Below are positions 7,721-17,842 of a stretch of 64,000 nucleotides of DNA, piece by piece (positions within the stretch are counted from its first letter, which is position 1; every line of letters begins with the position of its first letter). The DNA is from Piscinibacter sp. (GTDB lineage: Bacteria > Pseudomonadota > Gammaproteobacteria > Burkholderiales > Burkholderiaceae_C). The notes beneath the pieces were generated by a model. The model was not told the origin of the DNA. It was given only the letters and a program-made list of their open reading frames with translations, and did no database searches. The stretch lies in assembly GCA_017983795.1 (NCBI GenBank), contig JAGOAS010000006.1:62001-126000 (forward strand). The letters are read 5' to 3'. The position numbers and the translations under genes are program-made.

Positions 7721-9463
7721 ATGAAGATCCTGCTGCTCTGCCACGCCTTCAACGGCCTGACGCAGCGCCTGCACTGCGCGCTGCGCGAGGCCGGCCATGC
7801 GGTGACGGTGGAGCTCGACATCGCCGATGCGGTCACCGAAGAAGCCGTCGCACTGGCGGACCCCGACCTGATCGTCGCGCCCTTTCTCAAGCGGCGCATT
7901 CCGGAATCGGTGTGGTCGGTGCGGCCCTGCCTCGTGGTGCACCCGGGCCCGCCCGGCGATCGTGGCCCGGCGGCGCTCGACTGGGCGGTGCTGCGCGGCG
8001 ACACGCACGGCGGCGTGACCGTGCTGCAGGCCACCGGCGAGTTCGATGCCGGGCCGGTGTGGGCCTGGCGGACATTCGCGCTGCGCGGCGATGCGAGCAA
8101 GGCAGCGCTGTATCGCCAGGAGGTGACGCGTGCTGCGGTGGAAGCGGTGCTGGAAGCGGTGGCACGCGGGCGGCCTTGTGCAGCACCCGAGGCCTCGCCA
8201 CACGGCTGGCAGGGCCCGGTGGCGAAGGAAGCGCGCGCCATCGACTGGCTGCACGACGACAGCGCCACGGTGCTGCGCAAGATCCGCAGCGCCGACGGCC
8301 ACCCCGGCGTGGCCGATGCGCTGTTCGGCCATGCCTGCCGCCTGCACGATGCGCATGCCGCGAGCGCTGAGACGCTCGCCCGTGCGCCGCAGGGCGAGCC
8401 CGGCGCAGTCGTCGCGAAGCGCGGCCCGGCGCTGCTGCGCCGCACGCGCGACGGCGGCGTGTGGATAGCCCATGTGCGCGCTGAGCCGCCGCCCGGCGAG
8501 CCTGCCCTCAAGCTCGCCGCCACGCGCGCCTTCGCGGCCGAGGCGGCGAGCCTGCCCGAGCTCGAGGTGCCGCTGATGCGCCCCGGCGACAAGGGCAGCG
8601 CCGAGTGGGACGAGCTGCACTACGCCGAGACCGGCGAGCCGAACCGGCGCGTCGGCTGGCTGGCCTTCGACTTCCACAACGGCGCAATGTCCACGCGCCA
8701 GTGCGAACGCCTGCGCGATGCGCTGCGCTGGGCGCGCACGCGCGACACCCGCGTGCTGGTGCTGGAAGGCGGCGCCGACTTCTTCAGCAACGGCATCCAC
8801 CTGCACGACATCGAGGCGAGCGCGCAGACGGCCAACGACAGCGCCGCCGACGCCTCCTGGCGCAACATCAACGCCATCGACGACGTGGTGCTGGAGATGC
8901 TGGCCCTGACCGACCGCCACACCGTCGCGCTGCTGCGCGGCAACGCCGGCGCGGGCGGCTGCTGGCTGGCCTTCGCGGCCGACTTCGTGTGGTCGCATGC
9001 CGGCGTGGTGCTGAATCCGCACTACAAGAACATGGGCAACCTGTACGGCTCGGAGTACTGGACGCACACGCTGCCGCGGCGCGTGGGCGAGGCGAATGCG
9101 GCGGCGGTGGCCAAACGCGTGATGCAGGGCCGGCTGCCGATGTCGGCGGCCGAGTGCGCCGCGCTCGGGCTGGTCGATGCGGTGTGGGGCGACGACGCCG
9201 CCAGCCTGCGCGAACGCGCCGCCGCCGAGGCCGCCGCGCTGGCCTCGGCATGCGATCATGCCGACCGCATCGCGGCCAAGCAGCGCGAGCGCGCCGAGGC
9301 CGAGGCGCGCCACCCGCTCGCCGAGCGCCGCGCGCAGGAACTGCAGCACATGCACCGCAACTTCTACGGCTTCGATCCGAGCTACCACGTGGCGCGCCAC
9401 CACTTCGTGACGCGCAAGCCGCACGCCTGGACGCCGCGGCACCTGGCGACGCATCGGCCATGA
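7721..9463 (+). CDS. hypX: HypX/HoxX: CO-ligand synthesis from formyl-tetrahydrofolate
   Basis: The 580-residue protein has the two-part HypX architecture. Residues 1 to about 250 form a formyltransferase-like, tetrahydrofolate-binding domain with HPGPPGDRGPAALDW, EFDAGPVW and KIRSADGHPGV. Residues of about 290-560 form a crotonase-like domain with FDFHNGAMSTRQCERL, FFSNGIHL, GNAGAGGCWLAFAADF and HPHYKNMG-like features. HypX converts formyl-THF through formyl-CoA to the CO ligand of the active site under aerobic conditions. Its presence implies an O2-tolerant enzyme. The start is four bases after the preceding gene, and the stop overlaps the hoxA ATG. Confidence 0.94.
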   Translation: MKILLLCHAFNGLTQRLHCALREAGHAVTVELDIADAVTEEAVALADPDLIVAPFLKRRIPESVWSVRPCLVVHPGPPGDRGPAALDWAVLRGDTHGGVTVLQATGEFDAGPVWAWRTFALRGDASKAALYRQEVTRAAVEAVLEAVARGRPCAAPEASPHGWQGPVAKEARAIDWLHDDSATVLRKIRSADGHPGVADALFGHACRLHDAHAASAETLARAPQGEPGAVVAKRGPALLRRTRDGGVWIAHVRAEPPPGEPALKLAATRAFAAEAASLPELEVPLMRPGDKGSAEWDELHYAETGEPNRRVGWLAFDFHNGAMSTRQCERLRDALRWARTRDTRVLVLEGGADFFSNGIHLHDIEASAQTANDSAADASWRNINAIDDVVLEMLALTDRHTVALLRGNAGAGGCWLAFAADFVWSHAGVVLNPHYKNMGNLYGSEYWTHTLPRRVGEANAAAVAKRVMQGRLPMSAAECAALGLVDAVWGDDAASLRERAAAEAAALASACDHADRIAAKQRERAEAEARHPLAERRAQELQHMHRNFYGFDPSYHVARHHFVTRKPHAWTPRHLATHRP

Positions 9464-10905
9464 GTGCAACGGTGCTTCTCGTCGACGACGAGGTGCGCTC
9501 GCTCGACGCGATGCGGCGCACGCTGGAGGAAGACTTCGAGGTGCTCACCGCCACCGGCGCCGACGAAGCGCGCGAGCAGATGGCACGCCGCGAGGTGCAC
9601 GTCATCCTGTGCGACCAGCGCATGCCCGGCACCACCGGCGTCGAGTTCCTGCGCGAGGCGCGCGAGCGCTGGCCGGACGCGGTGCGCATCGTCATCTCGG
9701 GCTACACCGACAGCGAAGACATCATCGCGGGCATCAACGAGGCCGGCATCTGGCAGTACATCCTCAAGCCCTGGGTGCCCGACCACCTGCTGCAGACGGT
9801 GCGCAGCGCCGCCGAGGCGCGCACGCTGCAGCACGGCCTGGCGCGGCTCGACCTGGAGCTGCGCAGCGGCCACGGCACGCTGCGCGCCAAGGGCCAGGCG
9901 AAGCTGGCGCAGGCGCGCAGCAGCTTCGATTTCGCGCGCCTGGTGCGTGCGCCGGGCAGCCCGCTGGACGCGCTGTGCGAGATGGCGCAGCGCATCGCGC
10001 GCCACGATCTCTCGGTGCTCATCCTCGGCGAATCGGGCACCGGCAAGGAGCTGATGGCGCGCGCCATCCACTACGCCAGCCCGCGCCTGGCCGGACCCTT
10101 CGTGGTGGAGAACTGCGCGGCGATTCCCGACACGCTGCTCGAGAGCGAACTGTTCGGCCACAAGCGCGGCGCCTTCACCGGCGCGGTGGACGACCACGTC
10201 GGCCTGTTCCAGCGCGCCCACGGCGGCACGGTCTTCCTCGACGAGATCGGCGAGACCTCGCCGGCCTTCCAGGTGAAGCTGCTGCGCGTGCTGCAGGAAG
10301 GCGAGCTGCGCCCGGTGGGCTCGACGCGCGCCGTGCCGGTGGACGTGCGCGTGATCGCCGCCACGCACCGCGACCTGGAGGCCGACGTGCGCGCCGGCCG
10401 CTTCCGCGAAGACCTCTACTACCGCATCGCCGGCGTCACGCTGGCGATGCCGCCGCTGCGCGAGCGGCCGGGCGACATCGTGCCCATCGCCGAGCGCATC
10501 CTGGTCGACGCGGCGGCCGAGCTGGCGTTGCCGCCGGCGCGCTTCGACGACGACGCGCGCGCCGTGCTGATGAGCTACCCCTGGCCGGGCAACATCCGCG
10601 AGCTGCGCAACGAGATCGCGCGTGCGCTGGCGTTGAGCGATGGCCCGCTGGTGCATGCCGCGGCCTTCTCGCGCAAGCTGCTGCACGGCCAGGCCGGTGC
10701 ACACGCGGAGAAGCTCAACGGCCACGCTGCCCTGCCCGCCAGCGGCACGCTCGCCGAGCGCCTCGATTCCATCGAGGCCATGGTGCTGCGCGAGACGCTG
10801 CTGCGCCATCGCTGGAACAAGACGCGCGCGGCGCAGGAGCTGGGGCTCTCGCGCGTCGGCCTGCGCGCCAAGCTGCAGCGCTTCGGGCTGGAAGACAAGT
10901 CATGA
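9460..10905 (+). CDS. hoxA: HoxA, NtrC-family hydrogenase response regulator
   Basis: The 481-residue activator has a receiver domain at residues 1-120 (VDDE at 8-11, phospho-acceptor D52 in CDQRMPG, Lys in LKPW). The central sigma-54 AAA+ domain contains GESGTGKE, ESELFGHKRGAFTGA and GGTVFLDEIGE, and a Fis-type helix-turn-helix lies at the end (NKTRAAQELGLSRVGLRAKL). The intact GAFTGA loop indicates contact with sigma-54 RNA polymerase. In Ralstonia, HoxA is active when unphosphorylated and is silenced by HoxJ in the absence of H2. It switches on the hydrogenase promoters. The ATG overlaps the hypX stop and the TGA overlaps the hoxB start. Confidence 0.95.
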   Translation: MSATVLLVDDEVRSLDAMRRTLEEDFEVLTATGADEAREQMARREVHVILCDQRMPGTTGVEFLREARERWPDAVRIVISGYTDSEDIIAGINEAGIWQYILKPWVPDHLLQTVRSAAEARTLQHGLARLDLELRSGHGTLRAKGQAKLAQARSSFDFARLVRAPGSPLDALCEMAQRIARHDLSVLILGESGTGKELMARAIHYASPRLAGPFVVENCAAIPDTLLESELFGHKRGAFTGAVDDHVGLFQRAHGGTVFLDEIGETSPAFQVKLLRVLQEGELRPVGSTRAVPVDVRVIAATHRDLEADVRAGRFREDLYYRIAGVTLAMPPLRERPGDIVPIAERILVDAAAELALPPARFDDDARAVLMSYPWPGNIRELRNEIARALALSDGPLVHAAAFSRKLLHGQAGAHAEKLNGHAALPASGTLAERLDSIEAMVLRETLLRHRWNKTRAAQELGLSRVGLRAKLQRFGLEDKS

Positions 10906-11897
10906 ACGTCTTGTGGCTGCAATCGGGCGGCTGCGGCGGCTGCAGCATGTCGCTGCTGTGCGCCGACACGGCCGACTTCCCCGCCATGCTCGAGGCCGGC
11001 GGCATCGAGATGCTGTGGCATCCCTCGCTCTCGATGGAGAGCGGCCGCGAGCTGATCACGCTGCTGGCCGACTGCCGCGCCGGCCGCCGGCGCCTCGACG
11101 TGCTGTGCGTCGAGGGTGCGCTCTTGCGCGGGCCGAACGGCACCGGCCGCTTCCACCTGCTGGCCGGCACCGGCGTGCCGATGATCGGCTGGGTGCGCGA
11201 GCTCGCCGCGGTGGCCACGCACGTGGTGGCGGTGGGCTCCTGCGCGGCCTGGGGCGGCATCACCGCCACCGGGCCGAACGTCACCGAAGCCTGCGGCCTG
11301 CAGTACGACGGTGACCGCCCCGGCGGCCTGCTCGGCGCCGGCTTCGTGGCGCGCGGCGGGCTGCCGGTGATCAACGTGGCCGGCTGCCCCACGCACCCCG
11401 GCTGGGTGGTCGACACGCTGATGGCGCTGGCCGCCGGCATGCTGCACGCCGAAGACCTCGACCCGCTGCAGCGCCCGCGCTTCTATGCCGACCAGCTGGT
11501 GCACCACGGCTGCACGCGCAACGAGTTCTACGAATTCAAGGCCAGCGCCGAGAAGCCCTCCGACCTCGGCTGCCTGATGGAACACCTGGGCTGCAAGGGC
11601 ACCCAGGCGCATGCCGACTGCAATACGCGGCTGTGGAACGGCGAGGGTTCGTGCACGCGCGGCGGCTATGCCTGCATCAGCTGCACCGAGCCGGGCTTCC
11701 AGGATCCCGGCCACCCCTACCACCACACGCCCAAGCTCGCCGGCATCCCGATCGGCCTGCCCACCGACATGCCCAAGGCCTGGTTCGTCGCGCTCGCCTC
11801 GCTGTCCAAGAGCGCGACGCCCAGGCGCGTGAAGAGCAACGCGACGGCCGACCATGTCGTCGTGGCGCCGGCGGTGAAGAAGACTCGTCTGAAATGA
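10902..11897 (+). CDS. hoxB: HoxB, small subunit of the H2-sensing regulatory hydrogenase
   Basis: The 331-residue protein is a [NiFe] hydrogenase small subunit of the regulatory class (HoxB/HupU). It starts MNVLWLQSGGCGGCSMSLL, so the proximal-cluster cysteines are present but no Tat signal peptide is, which places it in the cytoplasm. Other cluster ligands lie in VGSCAAWGG, VAGCPTHP, HHGCTRNEFY, LGCKG and YACISCTEPGF. Regulatory hydrogenases sense H2 and signal rather than produce energy. The ATG overlaps the hoxA stop and the stop overlaps hoxC. The tail is basic (KSNATAD to KKTRLK) and may contact HoxJ, though this is inferred. Confidence 0.95.
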   Translation: MNVLWLQSGGCGGCSMSLLCADTADFPAMLEAGGIEMLWHPSLSMESGRELITLLADCRAGRRRLDVLCVEGALLRGPNGTGRFHLLAGTGVPMIGWVRELAAVATHVVAVGSCAAWGGITATGPNVTEACGLQYDGDRPGGLLGAGFVARGGLPVINVAGCPTHPGWVVDTLMALAAGMLHAEDLDPLQRPRFYADQLVHHGCTRNEFYEFKASAEKPSDLGCLMEHLGCKGTQAHADCNTRLWNGEGSCTRGGYACISCTEPGFQDPGHPYHHTPKLAGIPIGLPTDMPKAWFVALASLSKSATPRRVKSNATADHVVVAPAVKKTRLK

Positions 11898-13348
11898 CCC
11901 GCCTGATCGTCGGCCCCTTCAACCGCGTCGAGGGCGATCTCGAGGTGCAGCTCGAGCTCGCCGAGGGCCGCGTGGCGAGCGCGCGCGTCAACGCGCCGAT
12001 GTACCGAGGCTTCGAGCAGATGCTGGTGGGGCGCGAACCGCACGATGCGCTGGTGATCGTGCCGCGCATCTGCGGCATCTGCTCGGTGTCGCAGTCGGTG
12101 GCGGCGGCGCGGGCGATCGCCGATGCGGCCGGCGTCGAGCTTCCGCCCAACGGCGTGCACGTCACCAACCTGATGCTGGCCTGCGAGAACCTGGCCGACC
12201 ACGTCTCGCACTTCTACCTCTTCTTCATGCCCGATTTCGCGCGGCCCGTGTATGCCGCGCGCGCCTGGTTCGGCGAGGCGCAGCGGCGTTTTGCACCACT
12301 GGCCGGCGAGCATGCGCGGGCCGCGCTGGCGGCGCGGCAGCGCTGGTTCGAGATCATGGGCACGCTGGGCGGCAAGTGGCCGCACACGCAGAGCATCCAG
12401 CCCGGCGGCAGCGCGCGCGCGGTGGAGGCGGCCGAACGCTTGCGGCTGCTCGCCAAGGTGCGCGAGTTCCGTGCCTTCCTCGAAGCGACCACCTTCGGCG
12501 CGCCGCTCGAGGAAGTGGCCGCACTCGACAGCGAAGCGGCGCTGGCGCGCTGGCACGCCGCCGACCCGTTGCGCGGCGATCTGCGCTTCTTTCTGACCCT
12601 CGCTGACGACCTGCAGCTCGCCGCGCTCGGCCGCGGCCCCGGCCTCGCGCTGAGCTACGGCGCCTATCGCCAGCCCGACGGCTCGCACGCCCTGGCCGGT
12701 GGCGTGTGGGACGAGACCGCGCGCACGCTTGCCGGCGTCGACCTCGACGCCATCCGCGAGGACGCGACGCACGCCTGGCTGGCCGGCGACACGCCGCTGC
12801 ATCCGCGCGAAGGCCACACCGAGCCGCGCATCGACAAGCCCGGCGGCTACACCTGGAACAAGGCGCCGCGGCTGGCCGGCCGCGTGGTCGAGACCGGTGC
12901 CATCGCGCGCCAGCTCGCCAGCGGCCACGCACTGATCCGCGAAGCCGTGGCAGCCCAGGGCAGCAACGTGCGCAACCGCGTGCTGGCGCGCCTGATCGAA
13001 GTGGCGCGCGTGCTGCCGATGATGGAAGCCTGGCTCGCCGCGCTGGCGCCGCGCGAAGCCTTCTTCCAGCCCGACCATCTGCCCGCCGATGGCGAAGGCG
13101 TCGGCCTCACCGAAGCGGCGCGCGGCGCGCTCGGCCACTGGCTGCGCGTGCAGCGCGGCCGCATCACGAACTACCAGATCGTCGCGCCGACGAGCTGGAA
13201 CTTCTCGCCGCGCGATGCCGCCGGCACGCCCGGCGCGCTGGAAGCCGCACTGGTCGGCGCGCCGGTGCTGCAAGGCGAGGACACGCCGGTGGCCGTGCAG
13301 CACGTCGTGCGATCCTTCGACCCGTGCATGGTCTGCACCGTGCACTGA
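11894..13348 (+). CDS. hoxC: HoxC, large subunit of the H2-sensing regulatory hydrogenase
   Basis: The 484-residue large subunit carries the two Ni-Fe site motifs, RICGICSVSQS near residue 58 and DPCMVCTVH at the very end. The chain stops at the histidine that maturation proteases normally expose. There is no C-terminal extension, the hallmark of regulatory hydrogenases (HoxC/HupV), which mature without an endopeptidase. RVEGDLEVQL at the N-terminus and TSWNFSPRD are also conserved. It forms the H2 sensor with HoxB. The start overlaps the hoxB stop, and hoxJ follows six bases later. Confidence 0.96.
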   Translation: MTRLIVGPFNRVEGDLEVQLELAEGRVASARVNAPMYRGFEQMLVGREPHDALVIVPRICGICSVSQSVAAARAIADAAGVELPPNGVHVTNLMLACENLADHVSHFYLFFMPDFARPVYAARAWFGEAQRRFAPLAGEHARAALAARQRWFEIMGTLGGKWPHTQSIQPGGSARAVEAAERLRLLAKVREFRAFLEATTFGAPLEEVAALDSEAALARWHAADPLRGDLRFFLTLADDLQLAALGRGPGLALSYGAYRQPDGSHALAGGVWDETARTLAGVDLDAIREDATHAWLAGDTPLHPREGHTEPRIDKPGGYTWNKAPRLAGRVVETGAIARQLASGHALIREAVAAQGSNVRNRVLARLIEVARVLPMMEAWLAALAPREAFFQPDHLPADGEGVGLTEAARGALGHWLRVQRGRITNYQIVAPTSWNFSPRDAAGTPGALEAALVGAPVLQGEDTPVAVQHVVRSFDPCMVCTVH

Positions 13349-13354
13349 CAAGCC

Positions 13355-14705
<1,351 letters not shown>

Positions 14706-14716
<11 letters not shown>

Positions 14717-14770
14717 GCTTGTCGAAGCCCCGGGCGGTTCGCACGGCCCTTCGACAACCTCAGGGCGAAT
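14706..14770. repeat. Imperfect 22-bp inverted repeat, REP-like, overlapping the hoxJ end
   Basis: The arms 14706-14727 and 14749-14770 are complementary with three mismatches, separated by 21 bases. The arm core is GGGCTGAGCTTGTCGAAG. The element lies between the convergent hoxJ and Bug receptor genes and includes the hoxJ stop. It can form a long hairpin and may act as a bidirectional transcription stop. Similar intergenic palindromes are, from general familiarity, common in Burkholderiales. There is no T-tract. Confidence 0.8.
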
Positions 14771-14786
14771 GGATTGCGAGGATCGC

Positions 14787-15764
14787 TCAGCTCTCCACCT
14801 TGATATTCCCGTCCTTCACCACCCTGGCCCACTTCGCGGTCTCGGCGCGGATGAAGGCGGCGAACTTCTCGCGCGTGCCGCCGCCGTCCTCGGCGCCGTA
14901 GGTGTCGAGCTTCTCCTGCACGTCGGGCATGGCGAGCACCTTGTTGACGTCCTCGTTCATCTTCTGCGCGATCGCGCTCGGCAGCTTGCCGGGGCCGGCC
15001 AGGCCGTACCAGGTGGTCGCCTCGAAGCCGGGGAAGCCCTGCTCCTCCATGGTCGGCACATTGGGGTGGCCCTTGGCGCGCTTGGTGCGCGTCTGCGCCA
15101 CCGCCAGCACCTTGCCGCTCTTCACGTGCGGCGTGGCCGCGGTCATGGTCTCGAAGCTGTACTGGATCTGCCCGCCCATCAGGTCGGTGAGCAGCGGCCC
15201 GCTGCCCTTGTAGGGCACGTGGATCGCGTCGACCTTGGCCTGCAGCTTGAAGAGTTCGAGCGCGAGGTGCTGCGCCGAGCCGTTGCCGGCCGAGCCGAAG
15301 GTCACCTGCCCCGGCTTGGCCTTGCACAGCGCGACGATGTCCTTGACCGTGCGCGCCGCTTCGTTGGTGTTGGCGATCAGCAGGTTGGGCGTGACGCCGA
15401 CCAGCACGATGGGCACGAAGTCGCGCTCGACGCTGTAGCTCAGCTTGGGTTGCAGGCTGGGCGCGAGCGCGTGGCTGTTGATGTGCGCCATCAGCAGCGT
15501 GGTGCCGTCGCTCGCCTGCTGGGCGACATAGTCGGCCGCCAGCACGCCGGCCACGCCGGCCTTGTTCTCGACGATGACCTGCTGGTTCCACATCTGCGTG
15601 AGCTTGACCGACAGCACGCGCGCCAGCGCATCGGTGCCGCCGCCGGGCGGGAAGCCGACGATGATGCGGATCGGGCCGCTCGGCCAGGGCTGGGCGAAGA
15701 CCTGCGGCACGGCCAGCGTGGTGGCCGCGCCCGCGGCGGCCTTGAGGATCGAACGGCGTTGCAT
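14787..15764 (-). CDS. Bug (TctC-type) periplasmic solute receptor 1
   Basis: The 325-residue protein belongs to the Bug/tripartite tricarboxylate receptor family, periplasmic binding proteins that are greatly expanded in Burkholderiales. It begins MQRRSILKAAAGAATTLAVP, a Tat-like or Sec signal peptide (RRSILK), ending near VFAQPW. Mature-part hallmarks are IIVGFPPGGGTDALAR, ENKAGVAGVLAADYVAQ, VPYKGSGPLLTDLMGGQI and the late GxAGPGKLP segment. AGGAG stands nine bases before the ATG. No TctA/TctB membrane genes are nearby, so it is an orphan receptor. Its operon partner upstream is the glyoxylate aminotransferase, which suggests a small organic acid or amide ligand. The ligand cannot be predicted. 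Confidence 0.9.
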   Translation of the reverse strand: MQRRSILKAAAGAATTLAVPQVFAQPWPSGPIRIIVGFPPGGGTDALARVLSVKLTQMWNQQVIVENKAGVAGVLAADYVAQQASDGTTLLMAHINSHALAPSLQPKLSYSVERDFVPIVLVGVTPNLLIANTNEAARTVKDIVALCKAKPGQVTFGSAGNGSAQHLALELFKLQAKVDAIHVPYKGSGPLLTDLMGGQIQYSFETMTAATPHVKSGKVLAVAQTRTKRAKGHPNVPTMEEQGFPGFEATTWYGLAGPGKLPSAIAQKMNEDVNKVLAMPDVQEKLDTYGAEDGGGTREKFAAFIRAETAKWARVVKDGNIKVES

Positions 15765-15802
15765 GGGGCTTGTCTCCTGTGTTTGTATTCGGCTTGTTCC
15801 GT

Positions 15803-17044
15803 TCAGGCCGCAGCGCGCAGCGGTGCCGCCTGCGGGTGCGCGGCGAAATGCTCCATCGCCGCCTGCACGCCGCTGCCGGCGATGGCCACGCCGGCGAGCT
15901 TGAAGCCCATCTCGACGCCTGAGAGCGCGGCCATCAGCGTGAGGTCGTTGCAGTCGCCCAGGTGGCCGATGCGGAACATGCGGCCCTTCACCTTGCCGAG
16001 GCCGGTGCCCAGCGAGAGGTCGAAGCGCTCGTGGATCAGCTTGCGGATCGCATCCGCATCCACGCCTTGCGGCGTGATCACGCCGGTGAGCACCGGCGAG
16101 TACACCGACGCATCGGCGCACTGGATGGGCAGGCCCCAGGCGCGCACCGCGCCACGCACGCCCTCGGCCCAGCGCCGGTGGCGCGCGAATACGGCGTCCA
16201 GCCCTTGTTCGAGGATCATGTCCAGCGCTTCGGAGAGGCCGTAGAGCAGGTTGGTGTTGGGCGTGTAGGGCCAGTAGCCCTGGCGGTTCATCTCGACGAT
16301 CTCGTCCCAGGCCCAGAAGCTGCGCGGCAGCTTGGCGCTCTTGCTCGCTTCCAGCGCCTTCGGCGAAATGGCGTTGAAGCTGATGCCCGGCGGCAGCATC
16401 AAGCCCTTCTGCGAGCCGCTCACCGTGACGTCGACGCCCCACTCGTCGTGGCGGTAGTCGGCACTGGCCAGGCCGGAGATGGTGTCGACCATCAGCAGCG
16501 CCGGGTGCTTCGCCGCATCGATGGCACGGCGCACCGCGGCGATGTCGCTGGTGACGCCGGTGGAGGTTTCGTTGTGCACCACGCACACCGCCTTGATGGC
16601 GTGGCCGGTATCGGCACGCAGGCGCTGCTCGATGAGATCGGCCTGCACGCCCTTGCGCCAGCTCCAGGGCAGGCCGGTGGCCGCATCGACGCCGGGCAGC
16701 GCGAGGAATTCCGGCGCGAGGCCGATGCGCTCGGCGAGCTTCTTCCACAGCGAGGCGAAGTGGCCGGTTTCGTACATCAGCACCGCGTCGCCGGGGCTGA
16801 GCGTGTTGACCAGCGCCGCCTCCCACGCGCCGGTGCCCGAGGCCGGGTAGATCACCACCGGATGGCGGGTGCGGAAGATCTGCTGGATGCCGGCCAGCAC
16901 CTTCAGGCCCAGGCGGCCGAACTCGGGGCCGCGATGGTCGATGGTGGGCAGGCTCATGGCGCGCAGGATGCGATCGGGCACCGGGCTGGGGCCGGGGATC
17001 TGCAAGAAGTGGCGGCCGCTGGGATGCTGGTCGAGAGGGATCAT
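15803..17044 (-). CDS. Serine/alanine--glyoxylate aminotransferase family protein
   Basis: The 413-residue protein is a class V PLP aminotransferase of the serine/alanine-glyoxylate group. The N-terminal PGPSPVPDRILRAM, YPASGTGAWEAAL, HNETSTGVTSDI, MVDTISGLAS and the PLP lysine K213 in SGSQKGLMLPPG are all present. The C-terminal RIGHLGDCNDL is also typical. It would interconvert glyoxylate and glycine using serine or alanine as amino donor. Its start has CAGGAGCTC upstream. It is transcribed divergently from the GntR regulator gene across a 105-bp spacer and is followed 38 bases later by a Bug receptor. The amino donor preference is not visible. Confidence 0.9.
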   Translation of the reverse strand: MIPLDQHPSGRHFLQIPGPSPVPDRILRAMSLPTIDHRGPEFGRLGLKVLAGIQQIFRTRHPVVIYPASGTGAWEAALVNTLSPGDAVLMYETGHFASLWKKLAERIGLAPEFLALPGVDAATGLPWSWRKGVQADLIEQRLRADTGHAIKAVCVVHNETSTGVTSDIAAVRRAIDAAKHPALLMVDTISGLASADYRHDEWGVDVTVSGSQKGLMLPPGISFNAISPKALEASKSAKLPRSFWAWDEIVEMNRQGYWPYTPNTNLLYGLSEALDMILEQGLDAVFARHRRWAEGVRGAVRAWGLPIQCADASVYSPVLTGVITPQGVDADAIRKLIHERFDLSLGTGLGKVKGRMFRIGHLGDCNDLTLMAALSGVEMGFKLAGVAIAGSGVQAAMEHFAAHPQAAPLRAAA

Positions 17045-17068
17045 GCGGAGCTCCTGAGTGCGCTCAAG

Positions 17069-17143
17069 TTTTGCATACAAAATGCATTCGTCAAGCGAAT
17101 CTGCCCTAGAATACCTGGAAACGGCTCCAACAGCTTTGCATAC
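17069..17143. promoter_or_regulatory. Divergent promoter/operator region of the GntR regulator
   Basis: The 105-bp spacer between the aminotransferase and the GntR gene is A/T-rich for this genome. The 9-mer TTTGCATAC occurs twice, at 17070-17078 and 17135-17143. The first copy is followed by AAAATGCATT, giving a partial palindrome around GCAT. TAGAAT at 17107-17112 is a good -10 candidate for the rightward gene. The repeated word is the likely binding site of the neighbouring FCD-type GntR protein, which would make the system autoregulated. No binding data are available from sequence. Confidence 0.5.
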
Positions 17144-17149
17144 CGAACC

Positions 17150-17842
17150 ATGGCCGAGATCATCTCCATCCCCCGCCAGGTGCTGCACCAGGAGGTTGCG
17201 GTGCGGCTGCGCCAGCGCATCGTCGAAGGCCAGCTCGCGCCCGGCGCCAAGCTCAACGAACGCGAGCTGGCGGAAGCGCTGAACGTCTCGCGCACGCCGC
17301 TGCGCGAGGCCATCAAGATGCTCGCCGCCGAAGGCCTGGTGGAGCTGCTGCCGAACCGCGGCGCGGTGGTGGCGCAGATGTCCGAGCAGGACGTGATCGA
17401 CACCTTCGAGGTGATCGCGGGCCTGGAAGGCCAGTCGGGCGAACTGGCCGCGCAGCGCATCGACGAGGCCGAGCTGGCCGAGATCCGCGCCCTGCACTTC
17501 GAGATGATGGCCGCCTGGACGCGCCGCGACCTGCCCACCTACTACCGCATCAACGCGCAGATCCACACGCTGATCAACGCCGCCGCACGCAACCCGGTGC
17601 TGGCGCAGACCTGGCGCAACGTCAACGCGCGGCTGCAGGCGCTGCGCTTCCGCTCCAACTTCGACGAGGCGAAGTGGAAGCGCGCCGTGAAGGAGCACGA
17701 GCGCATGGTGGAGCTGCTCGCCGCGCGCGATGCGGCCGGCCTGCGCGCGCTGCTGATCGCGCACCTGATGCACAAGCGCGACGCCGTGCTCGAGCTGATG
17801 AAGAAGGGCCAGCTCGGCGGGCGCGGAAAGGCGCAGGCATGA
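17150..17842 (+). CDS. GntR family (FadR/FCD) transcriptional regulator
   Basis: The 230-residue regulator has an N-terminal winged helix at residues 10-75 (LRQRIVEGQLAPGAKLNERE, ALNVSRTPLREAIKMLAAEG, LLPNRGAVV). An all-helical FCD ligand-binding domain spans residues 85-215 and has the metal-coordinating Asp/His pattern (FHRE-like positions appear as INAQIHTLI and EHERMVELL). FCD regulators typically sense small organic acids. It is divergent from the aminotransferase/Bug genes and overlaps the next gene, the 2-hydroxyacid dehydrogenase, by four bases (ATGA), so it probably controls both arms. Confidence 0.92.
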   Translation: MAEIISIPRQVLHQEVAVRLRQRIVEGQLAPGAKLNERELAEALNVSRTPLREAIKMLAAEGLVELLPNRGAVVAQMSEQDVIDTFEVIAGLEGQSGELAAQRIDEAELAEIRALHFEMMAAWTRRDLPTYYRINAQIHTLINAAARNPVLAQTWRNVNARLQALRFRSNFDEAKWKRAVKEHERMVELLAARDAAGLRALLIAHLMHKRDAVLELMKKGQLGGRGKAQA

